Shown here: in pieces, positions 9,250-19,391 of the stretch
How the letters are laid out: each line of letters begins with the position of its first letter
Numbering within the stretch: position 1 is the stretch's first letter
DNA from: Photobacterium sp. DA100
GTDB lineage: Bacteria; Pseudomonadota; Gammaproteobacteria; Enterobacterales; Vibrionaceae
Direction of reading: 5' to 3'
NCBI RefSeq assembly: GCF_029223585.1
Contig: NZ_CP119423.1
Coordinates: 310,001 to 374,000 of the forward strand
Length of the DNA: 64,000 nucleotides
Program-made: the position numbers and the translations under genes
Notes under the pieces: model-generated
What the model was told of the DNA's origin: nothing
The model's input: only the letters and a program-made list of their open reading frames with translations
Database searches by the model: none

Positions 9250-9732
9250 ATGAAACGTCAAGGCGGTTTTACGCTAATTGAAATGGTCGTTGTGATCGTT
9301 ATTTTGGGTATCCTAGCTGTAACAGCAGCCCCTCGCTTTTTGAACCTGCAAGATGATGCTCGTAACTCTGCGTTACAAGGATTGAAAGGTGCAATTAATG
9401 GTGCTGCAGGTATTACTTATGGTAAAGCTGCTGTTGAAGGTAAAGAGCAAGATGAAGGTTCAACGCTAACAATTGACGGTGAAACTGTAAATATCGCTTA
9501 TGGTTATCCTAAGGCAGACTCACTTGATAAAGTAGTGCAAGGACTAGCCGATTCTGAAGAATGGAAAGCTGTTTCCGCAGCAACACCAACTCAGGGTACA
9601 ACTATCGCATACACACTGAAGGATTACTCTGTTCCAACAGGTGGTGCAACTAAGTGTTATGTTGAGTATGTACAGGCAACAGGTACAACAACTGACAAAG
9701 TTGCAAAAGTTACAGTGAAAGATTGTAAGTAA
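9250..9732 (+). CDS. mshA: MSHA major pilin MshA
   Basis: 160 residues with the prepilin leader KRQGG|FTLIE. The N-terminal helix is followed by a globular domain with Cys residues near the C-terminus (KCYVEY and VKDCK) that can form a disulfide loop. It is the structural subunit of the MSHA pilus, used for attachment to chitin and surfaces in Vibrio. Codon use differs from the neighbours: T- and A-ending codons such as GGT, GCT, GTT and AAA dominate, as in rplM and rpsI of this window. That suggests selection for high expression. Strong hairpins follow the stop. Confidence 0.95.
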   Translation: MKRQGGFTLIEMVVVIVILGILAVTAAPRFLNLQDDARNSALQGLKGAINGAAGITYGKAAVEGKEQDEGSTLTIDGETVNIAYGYPKADSLDKVVQGLADSEEWKAVSAATPTQGTTIAYTLKDYSVPTGGATKCYVEYVQATGTTTDKVAKVTVKDCK

Positions 9733-9743
9733 CCAATATGCTA

Positions 9744-9806
9744 TAGCGCTCCTCGGAGCGCTATTTATTCAGGGTGATAATTTTGATTATCGCCCTGAAT
9801 AAATAG
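9744..9806 (+). terminator. Double hairpin after mshA
   Basis: The first hairpin pairs 9744-9751 with 9756-9763 (8 bp, loop of 4), followed by TTTATT. The second pairs 9761-9781 with 9786-9806: 21 bp with one G-U pair and a 4-base loop. They share three bases. The first looks like an intrinsic terminator. The second is much longer than a terminator needs and lacks a long T tract, so it may protect the 3' end of mshA mRNA or limit read-through into mshC. Confidence 0.8.
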
Positions 9807-9833
9807 AGACCATAACAACCTTCCGGGTGATTG

Positions 9834-10358
9834 ATGCCCCGACACGATTACCGAAAAAGCGCCGGTTTTACGCTTATCGAACTCATCATTGTCATCGTGC
9901 TGATTGGGATTATCAGCGTGACGGCGGCCTCGCGTCTGTTCGGCCGCAGCGGCTTCGATGCGGTGCTGGCCCGCGACCAAGCCATTGCCATTGCCCGCCA
10001 GATCCAACTGGTGGGGATGAACAGCCCCGTCGACCCAACAACGCCGAATACCTGTCTGGCCCTGGTGGTTAACCCGGCCGAATTTGGTAGCCAGGAGTGT
10101 GCCAGCAATAGCCACTCGACCCGCAAGTTGACGGCCGAGAACGACAGGGTCAATTTCATCTATTTCGATGGTGCCAACCATCAGCCCTCTGCCGCGATTT
10201 ATTTCGATATGCTCGGGCGTCCGTCGGTGGTCAACAACCAGCAACTGCAGCGTATCTGCACCGCGTCGAGCTGCCGGGTGACGATGACGTCACGCAATGG
10301 CGAGCAGGCGAGCCTGTGTATCAACAGCGAGGGGTATATCAATGACTGCACGCTCTAA
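9834..10358 (+). CDS. mshC: MSHA minor pilin MshC
   Basis: 174 residues from ATG 9834; a TTG directly before it is less likely. The leader reads KSAG|FTLIE followed by a hydrophobic helix, the GspH/FimT-type class. Several Cys lie in the C-terminal domain. Minor pilins of this cassette (C, D, O, P) probably form the tip complex that primes pilus assembly. Its 3' end overlaps mshD by 17 bases. Confidence 0.9.
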   Translation: MPRHDYRKSAGFTLIELIIVIVLIGIISVTAASRLFGRSGFDAVLARDQAIAIARQIQLVGMNSPVDPTTPNTCLALVVNPAEFGSQECASNSHSTRKLTAENDRVNFIYFDGANHQPSAAIYFDMLGRPSVVNNQQLQRICTASSCRVTMTSRNGEQASLCINSEGYINDCTL

Positions 10359-11067
10359 GATTAGCCGTCCTCGCACTTCCCATACGCTCCTAACACTTGG
10401 TAACCAGAGCGGTTTTACCCTGATTGAAGGGGTTATCACCATAGTGATCCTGGGGATTGCCATGGTGACCCTGACCAGTTTCCTGTTCCCGCAGGTCGAG
10501 CGTTCGGCCACGCCGTATTACCAGACACGCGCGGCGGCGATCGGCAATGCCTTTCTCAATGAAATCCTCTCGCGCCAGTTCGATGAATATTCTGACCCGT
10601 TTGGCGATAGCCAAGTGCGCTGCGGCGAAACCCATGAGGGGAAAACCTATACCTGCAGTGAGCCCAACGAGAGTGGCGTATGGCCGATAGACAAGGAGAG
10701 CGAGTACTTCGACTATGTGCTTCCCGGCAGCTCGCTGCCAGCCGGAAAAGGCCTGGTGGTGGCGATTGCCAATGATGTCGATGATTTCCATGGCTGCTGG
10801 GGGGACTTGTCTCTTTGCCATGAGCGCTATAACCACAACCGGTTGCCATGGCGCGGGGCGATAGAGAACCTCGTGGGTGATCAGGTGGCAGAGAGCGGCA
10901 CTTATAACAATATGACGGTCAGCGTTGCAGTGAGTTACGACTCTCGCTTCGACACGGCGTATCCGGAGGAGACGCCTTTTCCCCATCAGCACAAGCGTGT
11001 TGTGGTCGAAGTCGATACCGGCCGCTACGGTAAGTACGATTTTGTCGCCTACCGGAGTAATTACTGA
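10342..11067 (+). CDS. mshD: MSHA minor pilin MshD
   Basis: 241 residues from ATG 10342, which overlaps mshC; an in-frame start at 10297 deep inside mshC is unlikely. There is a long N-terminal leader of about 25 residues before the prepilin site NQSG|FTLIE, then a hydrophobic helix. The mature domain contains Cys pairs in the VRCGE and YTCSE contexts. The PilV/GspI-like position in the cassette suggests a tip-complex subunit. Its stop overlaps the mshO start by one base. Confidence 0.9.
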   Translation: MTARSKISRPRTSHTLLTLGNQSGFTLIEGVITIVILGIAMVTLTSFLFPQVERSATPYYQTRAAAIGNAFLNEILSRQFDEYSDPFGDSQVRCGETHEGKTYTCSEPNESGVWPIDKESEYFDYVLPGSSLPAGKGLVVAIANDVDDFHGCWGDLSLCHERYNHNRLPWRGAIENLVGDQVAESGTYNNMTVSVAVSYDSRFDTAYPEETPFPHQHKRVVVEVDTGRYGKYDFVAYRSNY

Positions 11068-11837
11068 TGGTTAAGCGCACCGCAATGAAGATGAGCCAAG
11101 GCTTCTCGTTGATGGAGATGATCATTGCCTTGGTGATCCTCGGCATTATTTCGTTGGCTATCGGCAGCTATCTGCAGCTGGGGGCGGAGGGCTATGTCAG
11201 CACCGTTAGCCGTGACCGGGTTCAGTCTCAGGCCCGTTTTGCCTTGGAGAAAATGACCCGCGAAATTCGCCATGCGGCCCCCAACAGCCTGGTGACCAGC
11301 TCTCAGTTCAGTGTGGCACCGACAGGGCGCTGCGTAAGTTTTTATCCGATTCACCTGGCCGGTTTTACCCTTGGCAATACGCGGACCACAAATGTTGAGT
11401 TAGTGCCTACTATTGGCTCGGAGTCTGAGTGGCAGGCGGTCGAGAGCGGTGACCAGTTAGCGTTGGCGGTTGGACTCGGGAATGCTGCAGAGTATGCCCT
11501 GCAACCTTATAAAATCCGCAGTGTTGATGCCGGAGCGGCAGGAAGTGGGACGGTATTGGTCAATGTCTCGGCTCCGCTTGAGAATCGCTCGCCTGCGAAT
11601 CGGGCTTATGTATACGGCCAGCCGGTATCGTTCTGCCTGGAGGCCAATGTGCTGAGGCGAAAGTCTGGTAATTCCAGTGTGGTTATTGCCGAGCAGGTCT
11701 CGGGGTTTGATGTGGCCGTCAATGGCAAGGGCTTGGAAAACAATAGTATGGTGCATATTAATTTGGCTTTTCAAGATGGCCGGACGGGTGAGCACTTTCG
11801 CTACGAACACACAGTGCAGGTGATCAATGTTCTATAG
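11067..11837 (+). CDS. mshO: MSHA minor pilin MshO, PilW/GspJ-like
   Basis: 256 residues from ATG 11067, sharing one base with the mshD stop; ATG 11085 would also retain the prepilin leader. The cleavage site is MSQG|FSLME with Glu at +5. The larger globular domain with a PTGRCVSFYP segment resembles PilW/GspJ. It is translationally coupled to mshD and to mshP, whose ATG lies inside its last codons. Confidence 0.88.
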   Translation: MVKRTAMKMSQGFSLMEMIIALVILGIISLAIGSYLQLGAEGYVSTVSRDRVQSQARFALEKMTREIRHAAPNSLVTSSQFSVAPTGRCVSFYPIHLAGFTLGNTRTTNVELVPTIGSESEWQAVESGDQLALAVGLGNAAEYALQPYKIRSVDAGAAGSGTVLVNVSAPLENRSPANRAYVYGQPVSFCLEANVLRRKSGNSSVVIAEQVSGFDVAVNGKGLENNSMVHINLAFQDGRTGEHFRYEHTVQVINVL

Positions 11838-12252
11838 CAGGCAGCGCGGCAGCGCGTTGGTGGTATCGCTGTTTATTATTACCGTGATGGGAGCTTTTGC
11901 CGCCGCCATGATCCGTATTGACTGGTCCGGGCAGGATACCACGGCCCGTGAAGTGTTCTCGACCCGTGCCTGGTACGCCGCCCATTCCGGCAACGAAATC
12001 GTATTGAGTAAACTGTTTCCGCTCGGGAGGAAGGCATCGGAGCCCCTGGCCTGTGACCAAACTTACAATTTCAACCAGGAAGCCGAGCTGTTCTCGTGCC
12101 AGGCATTGCAGGTTGTCTGTAAAAGCTATGCCTACAAAGACAACGGCAAGCCAGCGAAGAAATACCAACTAGAAAGTACCGCAACCTGCGGCACTGGGCA
12201 GTTTACAACGACCCGTACCCAAGAAGTGTGGGCGAAGGATTTAAAACAATGA
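11827..12252 (+). CDS. mshP: MSHA pilin-like protein MshP, PilX/GspK-like
   Basis: 141 residues; overlaps mshO by 11 bases. The N-terminus RQRG|SALVVSLF carries a prepilin-like Gly and a hydrophobic helix but has no Glu at +5. That matches the PilX/GspK class, which sits at the tip with nothing above it. The mature part has four Cys. Its stop overlaps the mshQ ATG in an ATGA, so the tip pilin and the large tip-type protein MshQ are translationally coupled. Confidence 0.85.
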   Translation: MFYSRQRGSALVVSLFIITVMGAFAAAMIRIDWSGQDTTAREVFSTRAWYAAHSGNEIVLSKLFPLGRKASEPLACDQTYNFNQEAELFSCQALQVVCKSYAYKDNGKPAKKYQLESTATCGTGQFTTTRTQEVWAKDLKQ

Positions 12253-15200
12253 AAAACATTATTTTTATATTGGTCACTTTGTTTTATTCGCTAAATACGC
12301 TGGCGGCGATGTCATGTCCGGAAAATACAAATCACGGATTTACCATTGGCTTTCATATCGATAACCCTTTCTCGCAACAGACCGGTTTTTCGTATGTAAA
12401 ATCTACCCATAGCCATGGTAATAAAGAGAAAGAGCTGCAATATATTTGGACCAATAACCGCTCTTTTAGTAGTTATAACAAGATTATCGATCACTATATG
12501 GAGACATCGGGTACGTATGATGTCGTTTTGGACTTTGCTCCTGATAGCCATGGTTATGGCCTGCTTACATATTATGTAAATGATGGTATCAATGGCTGGC
12601 GAAAAGAAGAAAGTAAGGAGATTTACTTTTTAAAACAAGGGGCTATTACGGTCTCCTCTATCCAGATGGAACTTGACTGTGATGCACAGGTTCCTGATGT
12701 TGAGCCAGAGTATAGCCTAGATGCCAAGTTCCAGTTTGGTGTGCAAAATTGCACATCCAGTGAATGTGAAATTCCAATTAACAATGCTAGTGAATACACC
12801 ATTAAACCATTGGTGTTTTTGATGCCGACCATCGAGCAGGGTTCGCCAGATAATGATCCCCCGGCAACAATGGCCGTGAAATCGGTCGATTTGTTGCAAG
12901 GAAAAGTGGTGATCGAGCAGATCTCTCCCGCTGGTATGGGGCCTGCCGAACAAATGAGCCGGATTAGTTATTTAATCATGGAGCCTGGCCGAGCTAATTT
13001 TTATGGCAAGGAAGTGATTGCCGGCTATGTTGATACGACTGAGTACCAGGCGGCTTCTGGCAATGGGCGGGGTTGGGAGCGAGGGATAAAATTTTCCGAC
13101 TGGGGCGGGACGACTATCTTTAATCCTGTGGTTTTGACCCAGCAGCAAGCGCTAAACCGAGATGATATTTTTTCAACGTCGGCAATTAAAGGTGTTACCA
13201 GACAAGATTTGGATTTGGCTCTGGAGCTGGGACGTGGCACCGACGAGCCATCGAATAAACGACGGGTTGCTTTTTTAGCAAGTAGTGAAGGGACGGGAGT
13301 GACAAGCTCCGGCATGAAGTTTGAGTTTGGTCTTAAACATAATTTAAGCCAGGCCGGAACCCTCGCGCAGTCTTGCCAGAACTTACGGATCCCTTTTGCT
13401 AATCAGTACATCGGGCAGCCGGGTGTTGTGGGTATGAAGCAGACGCGAAATGGCGGTGATGGTGGTTGGATCCGCCGTTGCGAGCTAACACCAACTGACT
13501 TCAGCTTTGTTTTTGATGAAGACACTTTGGATAGCCGCAAGCATCGCACCGCGGAAGATATTGGCTTCTTTGCTTTTGAGCTTCCACAGCAGGATATTGA
13601 GCTTGATATTTGTAAGTATGTGCCACAAGAGTTGGTATCTAACGCTTATCCGGCTGGGGTGCCCCATGGTTCGCTGAATATTACCCCGGGAACCGGCAGT
13701 AATGTCTATCTTAAATCTCCGCAGTTGGATGGAAACAAGAAAAATTGGTTTGCTTATCTTGCATACCAAGGCGGCGAAAGCTGTATAAATCCCGATGGCA
13801 GTGCCGCGCTATGTAAAGCAGACCCACAAAAAGTGTTTGATAACTACCCGCCTCAACTCGAGCCGTTTGAGGTTGTTTCTGGTTCATTAAATTGTACGGC
13901 GAACTGTGAACTATTCCGTGACAATAATTACCAGAACGTAAGCATTGGTTCGGGGGCTATCCTTACGCTGAATGAAGGTGAATACTGGTTCGAAAATATT
14001 GACTTTCTGGGAGCCGGGGCACGCTTGGAGGTTAATGGTAAAGCGATTGTCCATTATAAAACAATGCGATTTTCCAGCGGGGATATCTATATCAATGCAC
14101 CGGCAGGAGTCGGTGGAACCAGCGAGAACTTACTCTTTATCGGCCATGGTAATAACTCGGCGATTTACCTCAATGGTGGGGTTAATAACTCACTGATTTA
14201 TGCTTACTTCTATATTGAAGGCGTTAATTATGTCGGGGCTGATGGTAACCTCGTTCAAAGCATCGGTTTTGATATTGCAGGTAGTGATAATGAAGTCGCC
14301 GGAGGTATCGCTTCTCACAGTGTAGCGATATCGGGTTGGAGAAATAGTGTTCGTGGTCGCACTGAGCTGCAATGCGGTGGTGGCTCGCCAAATTATACGC
14401 TGATAGTGACACCAACTACTGACCTATCTCTTACCTGTGATCTTCAGGAGGTCGAGTTTACTGTCATGGACAGTGGCGGGATTGCAACCGACTTTGATGG
14501 CCAGTTAAGAATCACAACCAACTTGAGCCGTTCGGGCCAGGCACAGTGGTTTAGCAACAGCAATGGTACCGGCGCGGGAACGGATGCCAGCTTGCCTTAT
14601 ATCGCAACTCCTGTTGCAGGTAAGGTCAAACTATGGATGAAGAGTGATTTTGTCGGCAAAGTTGAGGTGACTGGTGTGATTGTCGATGACGATGCCGATC
14701 CGGCCTTTTCATCGCTAAGCTTCGTGCCTTTCCGGTTTGACATTAATGGTGGCCGTATCCCCGTCGTGGCCGGTAAACCTGCCAGTATTACGATTAAGGC
14801 AAAATCGTGCCGCGATGATAGCAATAGCGATGTGGCGGTCGGCTATCACGGCAAGCGTACATTGAAATTCGCTACGACCTATATCTCGCCAAGCCAGGGG
14901 ATGACAAGTACCAACAGCCATCTGCTGCAACTTAAAGCGCCGGAGCACACTCAATGGCAGCAACAGGAGGTGGAGCTGACGTTTGATAGGGGCGTTGCCG
15001 ATGCCCAGCTGCGTTATTTTGATGCGGGCAAGACTGCGCTGACTGTCCATGATCCTAACTGCACCTTGGAGCAGGGCTGCGAGATTCTGCCGCAAAGCAG
15101 GATGTTGACCCGATCGAATATCGGCAACTGGACCCGCCTCGAGGGGACACAATCAGTCTGGTCGCGACCGTATACCTTTGCTTCGTGCAATGCGGGTGAG

Positions 15201-16745
15201 CATTTAATCGAGTCGGCAAACGGCACGGCATATAGTCGTGACGCATTTGTTTCTGCTGGCGAGACGTTCAATGTTAAGGCAAAACCTGTCATTTGGCTTG
15301 CCGGTGATGCTGAGAATATTGATAGCAATGGCAATGCAACCTCAATGGTCGATAGCAGCAATATGTGTAGCCGGGCGGTCACGCCCGGTTTCTACGCCAG
15401 TGATGCCCCGCAAGCAACGGTTGCGCTCTCCATTCCGTCTGGAGAAGGCATCAAGCCGCACTCACCGACCGAGGCGGGGGCCGTCAGCGGTACCCTGACC
15501 AGTGCCCCGTTAAGTAACGAAGCGATAAAAAATAGCGATTTTACTGCCAAATGGGATGAGGTAGGCAGTATTGAGCTACGGGCATCGACCCAAGGCGAGT
15601 ACCTGGGGATGGCAATGAATGTGGGCTACCGCCCGGTAGGCCGTTTTTATCCGTATCGATTCGCCATCGTATCGGCAGAGAGTAGCAAGCAATACCCATA
15701 TGGTCAGTCGTTTGTCTACATGAACCAGCCAATGCCAGCCCGCTTCAAGGTTGAGGCTCAAAATGAAAAAGGGGACCCAACCAATAACTACGGTTATTTT
15801 GCGCCGACCAAGCAAGTTGGCTTGGAGATCGCGGCAATAGATACAGCGGTCGAACCGGGGTTAGTCAATGACTTGGGTGGGCGCATTGACTGGGGCGGTT
15901 TGCCTAACGCTTGGCAGAAGAGTTGGGAGGGGGCTTACACCACAGTTAATTGGTTTGACTTGGCCTTTAAGCGTGAGGTCAAAAGTGCCGCTTCACAAGA
16001 TAAGGCGCTAACCACCGAGCCGGATGGCCCTTATGATGTTGCCCTGGGGATTATGCGTGAAGCGTTGAGTGTGGGGATGGCTGAGCGTATCGGCTACCCG
16101 GCAATCGATGTGGACAGGGTGCTGTTTCCTTGTGATTTGGTGCCGGATGGATGTCGCGATGCCGATTCGAGGGGAGTGATGGAGTTTGCTTCTTTCAATA
16201 CTCGCTATGGCCGCATGGTGCTGGACGATGTCGCCGGCCGTTTTGATAGTGAACTGTCTATCCCGCTTCGAGTTGAGTACTGGGATGGTGTGGACTTTGT
16301 TACCAACAAACAAGACAGTCGTGCCGCTTTCGATGGAAAGCTGTTGTGCAAACAAATTCTTTCCCAGTCTGACACTGACGTGACAAGCACCTCGTACACT
16401 CAGGGATCAGGAAATGTACAATCAGGGGAGACTCGCTCCGGCGAGTTTGTTGCGGTGCCAACCGACGTGAAGGATGACGACGGTAATGCTGTGATTTATC
16501 GTGAGCAGGTGCGTTTCTGGCAGAAAGTGGTTAGCGATAAGCCAAAAGCGATAGATAATGAGCCTGAGATCCGCTGTGAGGCTGGATCGTCAGCGAATGG
16601 CAGCAGCTATCAGCCGTGGTTGACCTTCGATTGGCGCGGTAAAGGCGACGAGAGTCCGCACTCGACAGTGACCTTTGGTGCCTATCGCGGCAACGATCGG
16701 GTACTTTATCGCGGCGAAAAGGGCATTAATACAATGCTCGATTAA
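12249..16745 (+). CDS. mshQ: MSHA-associated large adhesin-like protein MshQ
   Basis: 1498 residues from ATG 12249; the GTG at 12228 lies inside mshP and lacks a signal. The N-terminus is a normal signal peptide ending near LAAMS. It is followed by beta-rich extracellular domains: one from about 155 to 450 ending in a GFFAFEL-type strand, a middle region (about 540-710) with glycine- and asparagine-rich strands like a beta-helix, and a C-terminal region (about 700-1498) of the kind found at the end of MshQ proteins. MshQ sits where PilY1 sits in other type IV pili and is probably a secreted tip adhesin. The first half is clearly more AT-rich than the pilin genes. Confidence 0.85.
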   Translation: MKNIIFILVTLFYSLNTLAAMSCPENTNHGFTIGFHIDNPFSQQTGFSYVKSTHSHGNKEKELQYIWTNNRSFSSYNKIIDHYMETSGTYDVVLDFAPDSHGYGLLTYYVNDGINGWRKEESKEIYFLKQGAITVSSIQMELDCDAQVPDVEPEYSLDAKFQFGVQNCTSSECEIPINNASEYTIKPLVFLMPTIEQGSPDNDPPATMAVKSVDLLQGKVVIEQISPAGMGPAEQMSRISYLIMEPGRANFYGKEVIAGYVDTTEYQAASGNGRGWERGIKFSDWGGTTIFNPVVLTQQQALNRDDIFSTSAIKGVTRQDLDLALELGRGTDEPSNKRRVAFLASSEGTGVTSSGMKFEFGLKHNLSQAGTLAQSCQNLRIPFANQYIGQPGVVGMKQTRNGGDGGWIRRCELTPTDFSFVFDEDTLDSRKHRTAEDIGFFAFELPQQDIELDICKYVPQELVSNAYPAGVPHGSLNITPGTGSNVYLKSPQLDGNKKNWFAYLAYQGGESCINPDGSAALCKADPQKVFDNYPPQLEPFEVVSGSLNCTANCELFRDNNYQNVSIGSGAILTLNEGEYWFENIDFLGAGARLEVNGKAIVHYKTMRFSSGDIYINAPAGVGGTSENLLFIGHGNNSAIYLNGGVNNSLIYAYFYIEGVNYVGADGNLVQSIGFDIAGSDNEVAGGIASHSVAISGWRNSVRGRTELQCGGGSPNYTLIVTPTTDLSLTCDLQEVEFTVMDSGGIATDFDGQLRITTNLSRSGQAQWFSNSNGTGAGTDASLPYIATPVAGKVKLWMKSDFVGKVEVTGVIVDDDADPAFSSLSFVPFRFDINGGRIPVVAGKPASITIKAKSCRDDSNSDVAVGYHGKRTLKFATTYISPSQGMTSTNSHLLQLKAPEHTQWQQQEVELTFDRGVADAQLRYFDAGKTALTVHDPNCTLEQGCEILPQSRMLTRSNIGNWTRLEGTQSVWSRPYTFASCNAGEHLIESANGTAYSRDAFVSAGETFNVKAKPVIWLAGDAENIDSNGNATSMVDSSNMCSRAVTPGFYASDAPQATVALSIPSGEGIKPHSPTEAGAVSGTLTSAPLSNEAIKNSDFTAKWDEVGSIELRASTQGEYLGMAMNVGYRPVGRFYPYRFAIVSAESSKQYPYGQSFVYMNQPMPARFKVEAQNEKGDPTNNYGYFAPTKQVGLEIAAIDTAVEPGLVNDLGGRIDWGGLPNAWQKSWEGAYTTVNWFDLAFKREVKSAASQDKALTTEPDGPYDVALGIMREALSVGMAERIGYPAIDVDRVLFPCDLVPDGCRDADSRGVMEFASFNTRYGRMVLDDVAGRFDSELSIPLRVEYWDGVDFVTNKQDSRAAFDGKLLCKQILSQSDTDVTSTSYTQGSGNVQSGETRSGEFVAVPTDVKDDDGNAVIYREQVRFWQKVVSDKPKAIDNEPEIRCEAGSSANGSSYQPWLTFDWRGKGDESPHSTVTFGAYRGNDRVLYRGEKGINTMLD

Positions 16746-17904
<1,159 letters not shown>

Positions 17905-17944
17905 TGCCCGCCTGGGCATATCGACAAACAGGTTATAGTGTTAC

Positions 17945-18805
17945 ATGAAACCTATCTTTGGCAGGGGCCCCTCCCTGCAACTGCGCCTGTTTCTTGCCAT
18001 TTTACTGTCGGTTGGCCTTATGCTGGCCGACAGTCGTCTTGACGCCTTTGCCAACGTCCGTTACCTGCTCAATTCGGCCATCTCCCCGTTGCAATATGCG
18101 GCTAACCTGCCGCGTGATTTGCTCGGCGGTGTCTCCGGACAGTTCAGCTCGCACCGGCGTCTGCTGGCAGAAAACAAAGCCTTGCAACGTGATCTGCTGG
18201 TTCAGCAGAGTGATGTCTTGCTGCTCGAGCAGCTGAAACAGGAAAACCAGCGCCTGCGTGAGCTGCTGGGCTCGCCGTTTGTCCGTGATGAAAAGAAGCT
18301 GATTGCCGAGGTAATGGCGGTCGACTCCGATCCGTACAGCCATCAGGTGATGATCGACAAGGGGCGGGTAGACGGTGTCTATGAGGGCCAGCCGGTGATC
18401 AACGAAAAGGGGATTGTCGGTCAGGTCTCGTACGTAGGGGCTCACAACAGCCGGGTGCTGCTGCTGATTGACCCGTCCCATGCGATCCCGGTGCAGGTTG
18501 TGCGCAATGATATCCGGGTGATTGCCTCGGGCAGTGGCCAGATTGACCAAATTCAGCTGGAGCATGTGCCAAGCAGTACCGATATCGAAGTGGGCGACTT
18601 GCTGGTGAGTTCGGGGTTGGGTGGCCGTTATCCGGAGGGCTATCCGGTGGCCAACGTCACGGAGTTCTCGTTTGATAACAAGCGCCCGTTTGCTCAAATC
18701 AAAGCAAGGCCGACGGTACAGTTCGACCGTCTGCGCTACCTGCTGCTGGTATGGCCGACCCCGCGTGAAACCTTGACTGAGGGAGAGTTCAATAGTGGCA
18801 AATAG
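17945..18805 (+). CDS. mreC: Rod shape-determining protein MreC
   Basis: 286 residues. There is one N-terminal membrane segment (about 10-28), a periplasmic coiled coil (about 65-105), then the beta-barrel pair with the MVIDKGRVDGVYEGQPV core typical of the family. It links MreB to PBP2 and activates the elongasome. The gap of 40 bases from mreB and overlap of 11 bases with mreD indicate one operon. Confidence 0.96.
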   Translation: MKPIFGRGPSLQLRLFLAILLSVGLMLADSRLDAFANVRYLLNSAISPLQYAANLPRDLLGGVSGQFSSHRRLLAENKALQRDLLVQQSDVLLLEQLKQENQRLRELLGSPFVRDEKKLIAEVMAVDSDPYSHQVMIDKGRVDGVYEGQPVINEKGIVGQVSYVGAHNSRVLLLIDPSHAIPVQVVRNDIRVIASGSGQIDQIQLEHVPSSTDIEVGDLLVSSGLGGRYPEGYPVANVTEFSFDNKRPFAQIKARPTVQFDRLRYLLLVWPTPRETLTEGEFNSGK

Positions 18806-19283
18806 TCGCGCTAACGGCCGAATTTGGATTTGGCTGTCGTTTCTGATTGCGCTGATCCTGCAGGCTGCCCCTTGGCCGGGGGAGCTGGAACCATTCCGCC
18901 CGTCATGGGTTGTCTTGGTCGCGTTTTACTGGGTCTTGGCCTTGCCGCACCGGGTGAACGTCGGGACGGCATTGATCCTCGGTTTGCTGTGGGATCTGAT
19001 GCTCGGCTCGACCCTTGGGGTCAGGGGGCTGATGATGGCAGTGCTTTGCTATATTGTTGCGCTGAACTTCCAGGTGCTGCGTAATCTATCATTATGGCAG
19101 CAGGCTCTGCTGGTGGGGCTGCTGACATTGGGCGGTAAGCTGGTTGAGTTCTGGGCCGAATACCTGGTTTCGGTGATCACTTTTGATCCGGAGAGGTTGT
19201 GGGCCGTGCTACTTAACTTCTTGTTATGGCCATGGTTATTCCTGCTGTTGCGACGGATGCGTCGCAAGCTCTCAATTCGTTAA
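18795..19283 (+). CDS. mreD: Rod shape-determining membrane protein MreD
   Basis: 162 residues from a GTG at 18795, inside the end of mreC. It is almost entirely hydrophobic, with five or six membrane segments, and includes the RPSWVVLVAFYWVLALP motif region and the GLLWDLMLGSTLG block found in MreD. It is part of the elongasome with MreC. The overlapping start suggests coupled translation at low level. Confidence 0.95.
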   Translation: MANSRANGRIWIWLSFLIALILQAAPWPGELEPFRPSWVVLVAFYWVLALPHRVNVGTALILGLLWDLMLGSTLGVRGLMMAVLCYIVALNFQVLRNLSLWQQALLVGLLTLGGKLVEFWAEYLVSVITFDPERLWAVLLNFLLWPWLFLLLRRMRRKLSIR

Positions 19284-19391
19284 ATTAGTTTCCCAATGGG
19301 ATCCGTTCAGTGCTAGGGTGTAACCAAACACATCGAACGTGCTTCGAATGGATCACATTGATTTATCACACAAAACCAAATGAATGATATC

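Noticed and set aside
9250..9732. Horizontal transfer of mshA because of its different composition
   Set aside because: The same codon pattern is seen in rplM, rpsI and sspA, so high expression explains it.
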